This document shows positions 24,411-32,826 of a stretch of 64,000 nucleotides of DNA, piece by piece (position 1 is the first letter of the stretch; the number at the start of each line of letters is the position of its first letter). The notes below the pieces were generated by a model. The model had not been told where the DNA came from. It ran no database searches and saw only the letters and a list, made by a program, of their open reading frames with translations. Source of the DNA: JACDBE01 sp963714055 (GTDB taxonomy: Bacteria > Actinomycetota > Acidimicrobiia > Spongiisociales > UBA5794); the NCBI GenBank assembly GCA_963714055.1, contig OY970227.1, positions 1,674,001-1,738,000 on the forward strand, in the 5' to 3' direction. The position numbers and the translations under genes are program-made.

Positions 24411-25892
24411 GTGACCGACCCGTCCCCCCTGCTCGAGACCAGGGCCATCGCCAAGAGCTATGGCCCGGTCGTCGCCTTGCGATCGGTGGACCTCACCGTG
24501 ATGCCGGGCGAGGTCCACGCCCTGCTCGGGGCGAACGGGGCCGGGAAGAGCACCATGGTCAAGATCCTCTCCGGGGTGATCGCCGCCGACAGCGGGACGG
24601 TCACGGTCAACGGGGTCGGAGCGAACCTGAGACGGCCGCGCGACGCCGCCGGCGCCGGGCTGGCCACCGTGTTCCAGGACCCGGCCCTGATCCCCGACCT
24701 CACCGTCGACCAGAACCTGCGTCTCACCGGGATCGACCGCGATGCCGTGCTGAAGTGGCTCGACCGCATGGACCTCGGGGCACTCGACTTCGATGCCGCG
24801 GTCAAGGACCTCCCCCTGCCGGTGCTACGGCTTCTCGACCTGGCCAGGGCGCTGGCGCAGGACCCCCATCTGCTGCTCCTCGACGAGATCACCGCCGCCC
24901 TGTCCGCCGACCAGGCGGAGCACGTGTTCACCGTCATGCGGCAATGGAAGTCGGAGGGCCGCTCGGTCCTGTTCATCTCCCACCGGCTCACCGAGGTCCT
25001 GCAGCTGTGCGACCGGGCGACCATCCTCCGCAACGGGCAGGACGTCGAGTCGCTGGCGCCGGGCGAGGGCGGCGAAGCGAGGCTGGTGGCGGCGATGCTC
25101 GGCGAGGTCGCCGAGGAGGCGACCGCCGAGGAGGCCGGCCGGCGCGCCCCCGGGGCCGAGCAACCGGCGGCGCTCGAGATCCGTCACCTCTCCCGCGGCG
25201 GCAAGGTCAACGACGTCTCGCTCACGCTGCGACGGGGCGAGATCCTCGGCATCGCCGCCCTCGAGGCCCAGGGCCAGGACCAGCTGTTCCAGGTCCTGTC
25301 CGGGGATCGCCGGGCCGACTCGGGCGAGATCCTGGTGGGGGGCGAGCCGTTGTCGGCCCGGTCCCCGTACGACGCCATCCGGCGCGGCGTGGTGCTGGTC
25401 CCGGGGGACCGGCTCCAGGCGCTGCTCCCCCAGCGGCCGGTCACCGAGAACCTCGCCGCCCCGCTGTACAACCGGATCGGCAGGTGGTTCGGGTTGGTGG
25501 CCGACGAGAAGGCCCGGGTGGCCGGTGCCATCGACCGGCTCGACGTCGACGTGCGCGCCCAACGCCAGGCGCGCCGGCTGTCCGGCGGCAACCAGCAGAA
25601 GCTCACCATCGGCCGGTGGCTGGCCACCGGCTTCAAGGTGCTGCTGTGCTTCGACCCCACCCGGGGCATCGACATCCAGACCAAGGCGCAGATCTACCGG
25701 CTGTTGCGCGAGCTCGCCGACGAAGGCGCCGCCATCCTGCTGTACACCAGCGAGCTGCGAGAGATCCCGCTGGTGTGCGACCGGGTGCTGGTGATGTACG
25801 GCGGTTCGGTGGTCGACGAACAGGACCCCGCCCTCGCCACCGAGGAGAGCCTGCTGTCCGCAGCCCACGGGCTCCGCGAGGAGGCGGTGTGA
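24411..25892 (+). CDS. Sugar ABC transporter, tandem ATPase (RbsA/MglA-like)
   Basis: 493 residues, two fused ABC domains. The first has Walker A GANGAGKST and Walker B LLLLDEITAALSADQ, but its signature is eroded (VKDLPLPVLRLLDLA in place of LSxGxxQ). The second lacks a Walker A lysine (AALEAQGQDQLF), keeps signature RRLSGGNQQKL, and has CFDPTRGID for Walker B. This complementary degeneracy leaves one competent composite site, as is common in RbsA-like proteins, though the first-domain signature loss is stronger than usual. GTG start at 24411; permease genes follow. Confidence 0.92.
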   Translation: MTDPSPLLETRAIAKSYGPVVALRSVDLTVMPGEVHALLGANGAGKSTMVKILSGVIAADSGTVTVNGVGANLRRPRDAAGAGLATVFQDPALIPDLTVDQNLRLTGIDRDAVLKWLDRMDLGALDFDAAVKDLPLPVLRLLDLARALAQDPHLLLLDEITAALSADQAEHVFTVMRQWKSEGRSVLFISHRLTEVLQLCDRATILRNGQDVESLAPGEGGEARLVAAMLGEVAEEATAEEAGRRAPGAEQPAALEIRHLSRGGKVNDVSLTLRRGEILGIAALEAQGQDQLFQVLSGDRRADSGEILVGGEPLSARSPYDAIRRGVVLVPGDRLQALLPQRPVTENLAAPLYNRIGRWFGLVADEKARVAGAIDRLDVDVRAQRQARRLSGGNQQKLTIGRWLATGFKVLLCFDPTRGIDIQTKAQIYRLLRELADEGAAILLYTSELREIPLVCDRVLVMYGGSVVDEQDPALATEESLLSAAHGLREEAV

Positions 25893-25910
25893 GCTCCCGC
25901 ACGCGAGAGC

Positions 25911-26906
25911 GTGGCCGGCTACGTCCCCGAGTCCGAGGTGCGGCGGTGGTTGGGCGCCCACGGCTGGACCGCCGGGGTATGCCTGCTGCTGGTGGTCATG
26001 GTGGCGTGGTACTCCACGTTGATCCCCCAGTTCGGGACCTTCGAGATCACCTCCATCGTCAAGAACGGGCTGCCGTTCGCCTTCCTCGCCGTTGCCCAGG
26101 CGGTGATCGTCATCGCCGGCGGCATCGACCTGTCGGTGGGGGCGATGATGGTGCTCACCAACTGCGTCGCCGCCCGAACCATGGAGGGCCAGCCGCTGGC
26201 GGTGACCCTGGTGATCGGGCTGGCGATCGTGGTGGGCGCCGCCGTGGTGAACGGCGGGGTCGGTTGGGTGATCGAGAAGTCCCGGATCCCCGACATCGTG
26301 GTGACCCTGGCCACCAGCTTCATCCTGTCGGGTTTCGCCCTGGTGGTGCTGCCCTCGCCCGCCGGCGGCACCAGCGACGGCTTCCGTTGGATCTTCTCCG
26401 GCTCCACATCGGGGATCGGCAGCAACCCGTGGCCACCGCTGGTGGCCCTGGCCGTGCCGGTCGCCGTGGTCGCCTGGTGGCTGGGCCGCACCCGCGCCGG
26501 GTTGTCGCTGTACGCCCTGGGGAGCAGTCGCACCGCCGCATACCTGTCGGGGCTGGACACCGCCCGCACCCGGATGACGGCGTACGCCGTCGGCGGCATG
26601 TTCGCCGCCCTCGCCGGGCTGGCCACCACCGCCATCATCGGTCGGGGCGACCCCCGCTTCACCCTTGGCGCCTACGCCACCCTCAATGCCGTCGCCGCCA
26701 TCGTGCTCGGTGGCATCGCCCTCACCGGCGGAGTCGGCTCGGTGATCGGGGCGGTGGCAGCGGGCATCGTCCTCTTCTTCCTCAACCCGGTGCTCACCGC
26801 CATGGGCATCGACCCCAACCAGGCCCAGGTCATCCAGGGGCTGCTCATCGTCCTGGTGATGATGGTGGCCGGGCTGCTCCAGCTCCGCAGGCAGCGCGCC
26901 TCGTGA
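25911..26906 (+). CDS. Sugar ABC transporter permease 1 (RbsC-like)
   Basis: 331 residues from GTG 25911, which is in the same frame as the ATPase stop, so it cannot start earlier. About eight to nine membrane helices. The RbsC signature region reads IAGGIDLSVGAMM, followed later by LYALGSSRTAAYLSGLD and VLGGIALTGGVGSVIGA. The 4-nt overlap (GTGA) with permease 2 indicates coupling and a heteromeric membrane pair. Confidence 0.92.
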   Translation: MAGYVPESEVRRWLGAHGWTAGVCLLLVVMVAWYSTLIPQFGTFEITSIVKNGLPFAFLAVAQAVIVIAGGIDLSVGAMMVLTNCVAARTMEGQPLAVTLVIGLAIVVGAAVVNGGVGWVIEKSRIPDIVVTLATSFILSGFALVVLPSPAGGTSDGFRWIFSGSTSGIGSNPWPPLVALAVPVAVVAWWLGRTRAGLSLYALGSSRTAAYLSGLDTARTRMTAYAVGGMFAALAGLATTAIIGRGDPRFTLGAYATLNAVAAIVLGGIALTGGVGSVIGAVAAGIVLFFLNPVLTAMGIDPNQAQVIQGLLIVLVMMVAGLLQLRRQRAS

Positions 26907-27908
26907 CCACCGAGCTCACCCCGAGCACGCTCCAGCCGGACCAGGCGGGGCCATCGACGAGCACCTGGGCGCGCTGGCTGCGGGAGCGGCCCCTGGTCGT
27001 GCTCGGCGCCGTGCTGGTGATGCTCATCCTGATCACCGGGATCATCGAGCCGTCGTACCTCAGCGTCACCGGGCTGCGCAACTCGGCGCTGTTCGCCGCC
27101 CCGTTGGGAATCCTGGCGGCCGGCCAGACCATCCTCATGCTCACCGCCGGGATCGACCTGTCGGTGACCATGGTCGCCACCCTGGCCGCCTACGTCGTGG
27201 CCAACCAGGCACCTCAGGGCTCGTTCATCGCCATCGTCTTCGGGCTGGCGGCCGGGGCGGCCGCAGGTGGGATCAACGGCTTCGGGGTGGGGGTGTTCCG
27301 GGTCAACCCGCTGATCATGACCCTGGCCACGTCCGCCATCCTGCTCGGCCTGCTCACCTCCTGGGCGCAGACCATCTTCAGTGGGTCGACGGCGATGGGC
27401 TCGTTCGTCCGGACCATCGGGGGTGGGTCGTTCCTCGGCAACCGGGTGCCGTGGGCGGTGGTCATCTGGGCGGTGATCGCCGTCCTGGTCATCCTCATGT
27501 TGCGGCGCACCGGCTTCGGCCGCGTGTTGTACGGACTGGGCGACAACACCGGTGGCGATGCGGCTCGCCGGGGTCCGGTCGTGGCAGGTGCTGGTGCTCG
27601 CCTACACGTTGAGCGGGCTGCTCGCCGCCGTCGCCGGGATCCTGCTCGCCGGCAAGGTGGGCAACGTCGACCTGTCGCTGGCCGCCGCCTTCCTGCTCCC
27701 GTCGGTGGCGGCGGCGGTCATCGGGGGGACGTCGATCTTCGGTGGGATGGGCACCTACTCGGGGACGATCCTCGGCGCCCTCATCCTCGGCGTGCTCCAG
27801 TCGATGCTCACGTTCCTCAACGCCGGCCAGGCGGTGCAGTACGTCCTGTACGGCTCGATCGTCCTCGGGCTCGCCTGGGTGTACGCCCGGGTTACCGGCG
27901 ACACCTAG
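26903..27908 (+). CDS. Sugar ABC transporter permease 2 (RbsC-like), one frameshift
   Basis: Starts at GTG 26903 overlapping the permease 1 stop. The first part (TAGIDLSVTMVATLAAYVV, RVNPLIMTLATSAILLGLL) ends in LYGLGDN at about 27546. The continuation MRLAGVRSWQVLVLAYTLSG is one frame over, from about 27555, and runs to 27908. Removing one G at 27551-27552 restores GDNTVAMRLAGV, close to the family GDNPxAARLAGV. About 334 residues when read across. Likely a consensus error rather than a dead gene, as both halves are well conserved and the rest of the operon is intact. Confidence 0.85.
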
Positions 27909-27920
27909 GAAGGGATGCGG

Positions 27921-29099
27921 ATGGGTCTAGCGGACATCAAGGTGGTGGTGGTCGGGATCGGGTTCATCGGGGTCGCCCACGTCGAGGCGCTGCGCCGGCT
28001 GGGCATCGACGTGGCCGGCGTGGTCGGCTCGTCGCCCGGCCGGGCCAGGGACAAGGCGGCGCGAGCCAACCTGCCGATGGTCTACGACGACCTCGACGCC
28101 GTCCTCGCCGACGACTCGGTAGACGTGGTGCACGTCGCCAGCCCCAACGACGTCCACGCCGCCCAGGCGAGGGCCTCGCTGGCGGCGGGCAAGCACGTGG
28201 TGTGCGAGAAGCCGCTCGGGGTGGACAGCGGCGAGACCGGCGCCATGGTGGACGCCGCCGAGGCATCGGGGCTGGTGAACGCGGTGTGCTACAACATCCG
28301 CTTCTACCCGTCGTGTCATCAGGCGGCGGCGATGGTCGCCACCGGCGAGATCGGCGAGCCGCGCTTCGTTTCCGGGGCGTACCTCCAGGACTGGCTGCTG
28401 CTGCCCACCGACTGGAACTGGCGCCTGGAGCCGCAGCGCGCCGGCGAGCTGCGGGCGGTGGCCGACATCGGCTCCCACTGGCTCGACCTGGCCAAGTTCA
28501 TCACCGGCAAGCGGGTGGTCGAGGTGATGGCCGAGTTGCACACCCTGGTCCCGGTGCGCCGCCACCCCGCCGGCCCGGTGGAGAGCTTCGCCGGACCGGT
28601 CGATGGCGCGGATGCCGGCGACCTCACCGAGGAGACGATGAGCAGCGACGACGCCGCCTCCATCATGCTCCGTTTCGAGGATGGCGTCCGCGGCCTGGTC
28701 GCCATCTCCCAGGTGTCGGCGGGCCGCAAGAACAGCGTCACCATCGAGGTCGACGGTTCCGACTCGGCTCTGTCGTGGTACTCCGAGGAGCCCGACCGGC
28801 TGTGGATCGGGCATCGGGGCAGGCCCAACGAGATCCTGCAGCGCGACCCGACGCTGGCGGCGCCCGAAGCGGCCCGGCTGATCGCCTATCCCGGGGGGCA
28901 CGTCGAGGGCTACCCGGACACGTTCCGGGCTCTCTTCTCCCAGGTCTACGCCGATGTCGTCAAGGGCGCCCCGTCGCCCAACCCCACCTACCCCACCTTC
29001 GCCGACGGCCATGATGTGATGTGCGTCACCGAGGCCGTCGCCCGGTCGTCGGCAGAGGGCCGGTGGGTCGCCGTCGATCGAGGAAGGGCCCCGACATGA
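27921..29099 (+). CDS. Gfo/Idh/MocA family dehydrogenase
   Basis: 392 residues from ATG 27921, 7 nt after AGGAAGG. N-terminal Rossmann fold VVVVGIGFIGVAHVEALRR, then the family CEKPLGVD segment with the catalytic-region Lys. The second domain has the conserved DIGSHWLDLAKFI, whose Asp/His pair lies in the active site. It oxidises or reduces a sugar or cyclitol with NAD(P). It sits directly between the importer and the sugar isomerase, with 12 bp to the isomerase, so it belongs to the catabolic operon. Confidence 0.92.
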   Translation: MGLADIKVVVVGIGFIGVAHVEALRRLGIDVAGVVGSSPGRARDKAARANLPMVYDDLDAVLADDSVDVVHVASPNDVHAAQARASLAAGKHVVCEKPLGVDSGETGAMVDAAEASGLVNAVCYNIRFYPSCHQAAAMVATGEIGEPRFVSGAYLQDWLLLPTDWNWRLEPQRAGELRAVADIGSHWLDLAKFITGKRVVEVMAELHTLVPVRRHPAGPVESFAGPVDGADAGDLTEETMSSDDAASIMLRFEDGVRGLVAISQVSAGRKNSVTIEVDGSDSALSWYSEEPDRLWIGHRGRPNEILQRDPTLAAPEAARLIAYPGGHVEGYPDTFRALFSQVYADVVKGAPSPNPTYPTFADGHDVMCVTEAVARSSAEGRWVAVDRGRAPT

Positions 29100-29112
29100 G
29101 AGGAACACACCC

Positions 29113-30027
29113 ATGAAGCTGGGACTGCTCACCGCCCCCTTCCCGGAGACCCCGCTCACCGAGGTGGCCGACTGGGCTGCCGGCAACGGGTTCGTCGCCC
29201 TCGAGGTGTGCGCCTGGCCAAAGGCCGAGGGGGTGGCTCGCCGCTACGCCGGCGTCTGCCACCTCGACGTCGACGGGCTGTCGTCCGACCAGGCCGCCGA
29301 CGTGGTCGGCGATCTCGCCCAGCGTGGCATCGAGATCTCCGGGCTGGGCTACTACCCGAACCCGCTCCATCCCGACCCGGACCACCGAGAGGCGGTCCAC
29401 GACCACCTGCGCAAGGTGATCACCGCCGCCGGAATGATGGACGTGCCCGTGGTCAACACCTTCATCGGGGCCGACGGCGCCAAGACCCAGGCGGACAACT
29501 GGGAGGACGCCAAGAAGGTGTGGCCGGACCTGGTGCGCCACGCCGCCGACAGCGGGGTGAAGATCGCCATCGAGAACTGCCCGATGATCTTCTCGCACGA
29601 CGAATGGCCCTCGGGGCACAACCTCGCCTACTCGCCGGCGATCTGGCGGGAGATGTTCGACGAGTTCGGCGAGACCGTCGGGCTCAACCTCGACCCGTCG
29701 CACCTCGTGTGGCAGATGATCGACATCCCGGGCGTGATCGACGAGTTCGGCGAGCGCATCTACCACATCCACGCCAAGGACCTCGAGATCGACGGCGACG
29801 GGCTGTTCGACCACGGCATCCTGTCGGCCGGGATCGGGTGGCAGGTGCCCCGGCTGCCCGGGCTGGGCGAGGTCGACTGGCAGGCCTTCTTCTCGGCCCT
29901 CTACCGGGTCGGCTACGACGGGGTCATCTGCGTCGAGCACGAGGACCGCAAGTGGGAGGGCACCGACGAGCTGGTCAAGCGCGGCTTCCTCCTCGCCCGC
30001 AACATGCTCGCCCCCTACGTCGTGTGA
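29113..30027 (+). CDS. Sugar phosphate isomerase/epimerase (xylose isomerase-like TIM barrel)
   Basis: 304 residues of the AP-endonuclease-2 family. Probable metal ligands: Glu in VKIAIENCPM (about 155), Asp in GLNLDPSHLVW (about 197), His in RIYHIHAKD (about 222) and Glu in ICVEHEDRKW (about 277). Relatives include inosose isomerase/dehydratase and 3-keto sugar epimerases that work with Gfo/Idh/MocA dehydrogenases. The pairing here with such a dehydrogenase suggests a keto-sugar intermediate (inference). Confidence 0.9.
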   Translation: MKLGLLTAPFPETPLTEVADWAAGNGFVALEVCAWPKAEGVARRYAGVCHLDVDGLSSDQAADVVGDLAQRGIEISGLGYYPNPLHPDPDHREAVHDHLRKVITAAGMMDVPVVNTFIGADGAKTQADNWEDAKKVWPDLVRHAADSGVKIAIENCPMIFSHDEWPSGHNLAYSPAIWREMFDEFGETVGLNLDPSHLVWQMIDIPGVIDEFGERIYHIHAKDLEIDGDGLFDHGILSAGIGWQVPRLPGLGEVDWQAFFSALYRVGYDGVICVEHEDRKWEGTDELVKRGFLLARNMLAPYVV

Positions 30028-30045
30028 TGGAACAACCCAACGCTG

Positions 30046-30168
30046 CGAACCTGAGGTCCTGGCATACCGGAGCGGTAGGTAGGAACCTCAGGTTCGGCGG
30101 CGGGGGCACGAGCCGGGCGAACTTGAGAGAATCACCTACCGGAGCGGTAGGTAGGAACCTCAGGTTCG
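30046..30168. repeat. Two tandem copies of a palindromic about 51-bp repeat
   Basis: Copy 1 is 30046-30096, copy 2 30118-30168. Both contain TACCGGAGCGGTA then GGTAGGAACCTCAGGTTCG, identical over about 33 bp (30065-30097 and 30138-30170). In copy 1 the left arm CGAACCTGAGGT pairs with ACCTCAGGTTCG; copy 2's left arm is diverged. An inner TACCG-GAG-CGGTA stem makes a second hairpin. It fills the gap between the isomerase and the FAD oxidoreductase. REP- or MITE-like. Confidence 0.75.
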
Positions 30169-30208
30169 GGGATCTGGTGGCGGGCTGAGGCACTACGGCG
30201 ACTTCGAC

Positions 30209-31495
30209 GTGGTGGTGGTGGGGTCGGGGTCGGCCGGGTCGCCCGCCGCCATCGCCGCCGGCCGGGCCGGGGCGCGCACCCTGCTGATCGAGAAGCTGCC
30301 GTTCCTCGGGGGCAACTCGACGGCGGTGCTCGACACCTTCTACGGCTTCTACACCCCCGGGTCACGTGCCCGCAAGGTGGTAGGGGGGATCGGCGACGAC
30401 GTGGTCGCCGGCCTGGCGGCGCTCGGCCCGGTGGTGGAGCGGCCCAACACCTACGGCGCCGGGACCGGGGTCACCTACCTGGCGGAGCACCTCAAGCTGG
30501 TGTGGGAGCGGCTGGTGGTCGAGGCGGGTGCGTCGGTGTTGCTCCATGGGTTCGTGCAGGACGTCGAGGTCGACGACGGGAGGGTCGTCCGGCTGGCCGT
30601 GGCCACCAAGGCCGGGCTGCGCACCGTGGGCGCCCGGGTGGTCGTCGACGTCTCGGGTGATGCCGACGTGTGCCACCACGCCGGCTTCGGATACGAGCTC
30701 GCCGGGACCGAGGGCCCGGCACAGACGCTCACCACCACCTTCCGCATGGGCAACGTCGACATGGCGAGGCGGCGGGGAGTGAGCCGGGACGAGTTGCACG
30801 ACCTGATGGCGGCGGCGGCGAAGAGCGGTGACTTCGACCTCCCGCGCCGGGAAGGGAGCGACCACATCACTCCCGTCGAAGGGATGACGGCGACGGTGAT
30901 GACCCGCATCGAGCACGTCTCGGTCGGGCCCGACGGCACCGTGTCCAACGCCACCGATCCCGACGTGCTCACCGCCGTCGAGATGGAGGGCCGCCGCCAG
31001 GCGCTCGAGTACGCCCGCTTCCTGGTGGATCGGGTTCCCGGCTACGAACACGCCTCGCTGATCGCCCTCGGCACCCAGATCGGACTGCGGGAGACGCGGC
31101 GAGTCCACGGCGACTACCGGGTGACCCGCCAGGACGTGCTGTCGGCCCGCCAGTTCGACGACCAGATCGGGCTATGCGGCGCCCCGATCGAGGACCACCA
31201 CGGTGGCGCCGGTAGCGGCACCACCTGGGAGTACCTCCCGGACGGCGAGGCGGTCGGCATCCCGCTGTCCAGCCTGGTGGTCCGGGACTCGACCAATACG
31301 TTGGTGGCGGGCCGGTGCTTCTCCGCCACCCACGACGCCCAGGCGTCGATCCGCTCGATGGCGCAGTGCATGGCGATGGGCCAGGCGGCGGGAACCACGG
31401 CGGCGATGGCGGTCGCCACCGGCGAGGTCCGCACGATCACCGCCCCGCAGGTACAGGAGAGCCTGCGCCGCCAGGGTGCCATCGTCGAGCTGTGA
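30209..31495 (+). CDS. FAD-dependent oxidoreductase (FAD_oxidored family)
   Basis: 428 residues from GTG 30209. The dinucleotide motif is VVVGSGSAGSPAAIAAGRAGA. The homologous reading HYGDFDVVV begins 6-8 codons upstream, but no ATG/GTG/TTG is there, only CTG 30185, next to the palindromic repeats. C terminus has IPLSSLVVRDSTNTLVAGRC, then QASIRSMAQCMAMGQAAGT, typical of the family with FAD-contacting glycines. Members oxidise or reduce sugar-derived acids or serve as dehydrogenases; the substrate is unknown. It belongs to the sugar locus by position. Confidence 0.88.
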   Translation: MVVVGSGSAGSPAAIAAGRAGARTLLIEKLPFLGGNSTAVLDTFYGFYTPGSRARKVVGGIGDDVVAGLAALGPVVERPNTYGAGTGVTYLAEHLKLVWERLVVEAGASVLLHGFVQDVEVDDGRVVRLAVATKAGLRTVGARVVVDVSGDADVCHHAGFGYELAGTEGPAQTLTTTFRMGNVDMARRRGVSRDELHDLMAAAAKSGDFDLPRREGSDHITPVEGMTATVMTRIEHVSVGPDGTVSNATDPDVLTAVEMEGRRQALEYARFLVDRVPGYEHASLIALGTQIGLRETRRVHGDYRVTRQDVLSARQFDDQIGLCGAPIEDHHGGAGSGTTWEYLPDGEAVGIPLSSLVVRDSTNTLVAGRCFSATHDAQASIRSMAQCMAMGQAAGTTAAMAVATGEVRTITAPQVQESLRRQGAIVEL

Positions 31496-31524
31496 CCGGG
31501 CCCATGGGTAGCGTCTCGGGCACG

Positions 31525-31848
31525 ATGACCCTGCACGACCGGCTGAAGCAGGACCTGGCCGCCGCGCTCGCCACCCGTGATCTGGAGACGGCCCGCGTGC
31601 TGCGCACTCTCGTCGCCGCCATCGACAACGCCGCCGCCGTGGCGCCCGGGCCGGCCCTCGGGACGGTCGGAGCGGCCGACGTACCCCGGCGTCACATCGG
31701 TGAGGACGAGGCGATGAGCATCGTGAGAGGCGAGGCGGACGAGCTGGCCGCCGCCATCGCCACCTACGAGGCGCACGATCGCCGCGATGCCGCCGCCTCT
31801 CTGCGCTCGCAACTCGCCGTGGTCGACCGGTACACGGCGGGACGTTGA
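31525..31848 (+). CDS. GatB/YqeY-like domain protein
   Basis: 107 residues from ATG 31525; an ATG at 31504 is possible. TAGCGT at 31509 could be a leaderless-type -10. LHDRLKQDLAAALATRDLET followed by ARVLRTLVAAIDNA matches the start of YqeY proteins, and EDEAMSIVRGEADELAAAI matches their second helix pair. The protein is shorter than the usual 150 residues, missing the end of the domain. YqeY relates to the tRNA-binding domain of GatB, but its role is unknown. Overlaps the next gene by TTGA. Confidence 0.65.
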   Translation: MTLHDRLKQDLAAALATRDLETARVLRTLVAAIDNAAAVAPGPALGTVGAADVPRRHIGEDEAMSIVRGEADELAAAIATYEAHDRRDAAASLRSQLAVVDRYTAGR

Positions 31849-32738
31849 CCGTCGTCCGCACCGTCCTCGGCGACGTCCCCGCCGCCGAGCTGGGTATCAC
31901 CGCCGCCCACGAGCACCTGATCATCGACTCGCCGGTGGTGGCCGCCACCTTCCCCGACATCCACCTGCCCTCTGTGGATGATGCCGTCGCCGAGCTCGAG
32001 CCCTGGCGCCGGGCCGGGCTGGGAGCAGTGGTCGACGCCATGCCAGTGGCGCAGGGAGGTGACCCTGACCGCCTCGCCCTGATCAGCCGGCGAACCGGGC
32101 TGCACGTCGTGGCCGCCACCGGACGGCACACCGCCAAGTACGACGTCGGCGCTTTGCCCGACGATGTCGCCGACCTCACCGATCGGTTCGTCGCCGACCT
32201 CACCGGCCCTGAGCACCCGTGCGGGGTGATCAAGGTGTCGACCGGGCCCGATGGAGTCGACCGACGTGCTCAGATGGTCTTCGGCGCCGCCGCCTTCGCT
32301 TCGGCGGCGACCGGGGCGCCGATCCTCACCCACTGCGAGGACGGCATGGGCGGGATGGAGCAGCTCGGCCTGCTCACCGACCTCGGGATCGACCCCGGGC
32401 GGGTCGCCCTGTCCCACACCGACAAGGTCGACGACCCCGGCTACCACCGCGAGCTGCTGGCGACCGGGGTCAACCTGGTCTACGACCAGTGCCTTCGTCG
32501 ACCGGCCGTCACCACCGGGCTGCTGGTGGCGATGCTCGCCGACGGCCACGCCGGGCGACTGATGCTGGGCACCGACGGGGCCCGCCGCAGCATGTGGTCC
32601 TCGCTGGGAGGGCACCCCGGGTTGGCCTCGCTGCTCACCGACTTCGTTCCCTCGTTGCGCGGCACCGGTGTCGAGCAGGCCACGATGACCGCGCTGCTGG
32701 TCGACAACCCGGCGCGCTGGCTCGCCTGGCGGATCTGA
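31845..32738 (+). CDS. Phosphotriesterase-family amidohydrolase/lactonase
   Basis: 297 residues from TTG 31845, coupled to the previous stop. Metal ligands are complete: HxH in AHEHLIID, carbamylated Lys in GVIKVSTG, His in ILTHCED, His in ALSHTDK and Asp in MLGTDGARR. PTE-family members are often lactonases or esterases; in a locus of sugar dehydrogenases a sugar lactonase role is the natural guess. No phosphonate genes are nearby. Ends near a bidirectional hairpin. Confidence 0.9.
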   Translation: MTVVRTVLGDVPAAELGITAAHEHLIIDSPVVAATFPDIHLPSVDDAVAELEPWRRAGLGAVVDAMPVAQGGDPDRLALISRRTGLHVVAATGRHTAKYDVGALPDDVADLTDRFVADLTGPEHPCGVIKVSTGPDGVDRRAQMVFGAAAFASAATGAPILTHCEDGMGGMEQLGLLTDLGIDPGRVALSHTDKVDDPGYHRELLATGVNLVYDQCLRRPAVTTGLLVAMLADGHAGRLMLGTDGARRSMWSSLGGHPGLASLLTDFVPSLRGTGVEQATMTALLVDNPARWLAWRI

Positions 32739-32803
32739 CCGCCAAGACCCCGTACCCCCTTTCCGTCAGCGGTGCCGGCCTGCAGCCCCTGTCGCTGCCA
32801 CCT

Positions 32804-32820
32804 CTCCCCCAAAGGGGGAG
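32804..32820. terminator. Bidirectional hairpin between convergent genes
   Basis: CTCCCCC, AAA, GGGGGAG, 66 nt past the PTE-family stop and 7 nt before the ALDH stop. Its context resembles the hairpin at 10618 (both GC-GCCAC before, GGAGGAGAA after). Confidence 0.5.
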
Positions 32821-32826
32821 GAGAAA

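Noticed and set aside
24755..29014. A single 1,419-residue open frame on the plus strand
   Set aside because: It is an off-frame shadow of the ATPase and permease 1 genes; only 26903-27550 of it is real (permease 2), and the rest is arginine-rich noise.
30046..30168. Small proteins encoded by the palindromic repeats (minus strand NLRFLPTAPV repeats)
   Set aside because: The frame is created by the repeat itself, has no ribosome site, and the DNA palindrome explains the peptide repeat.
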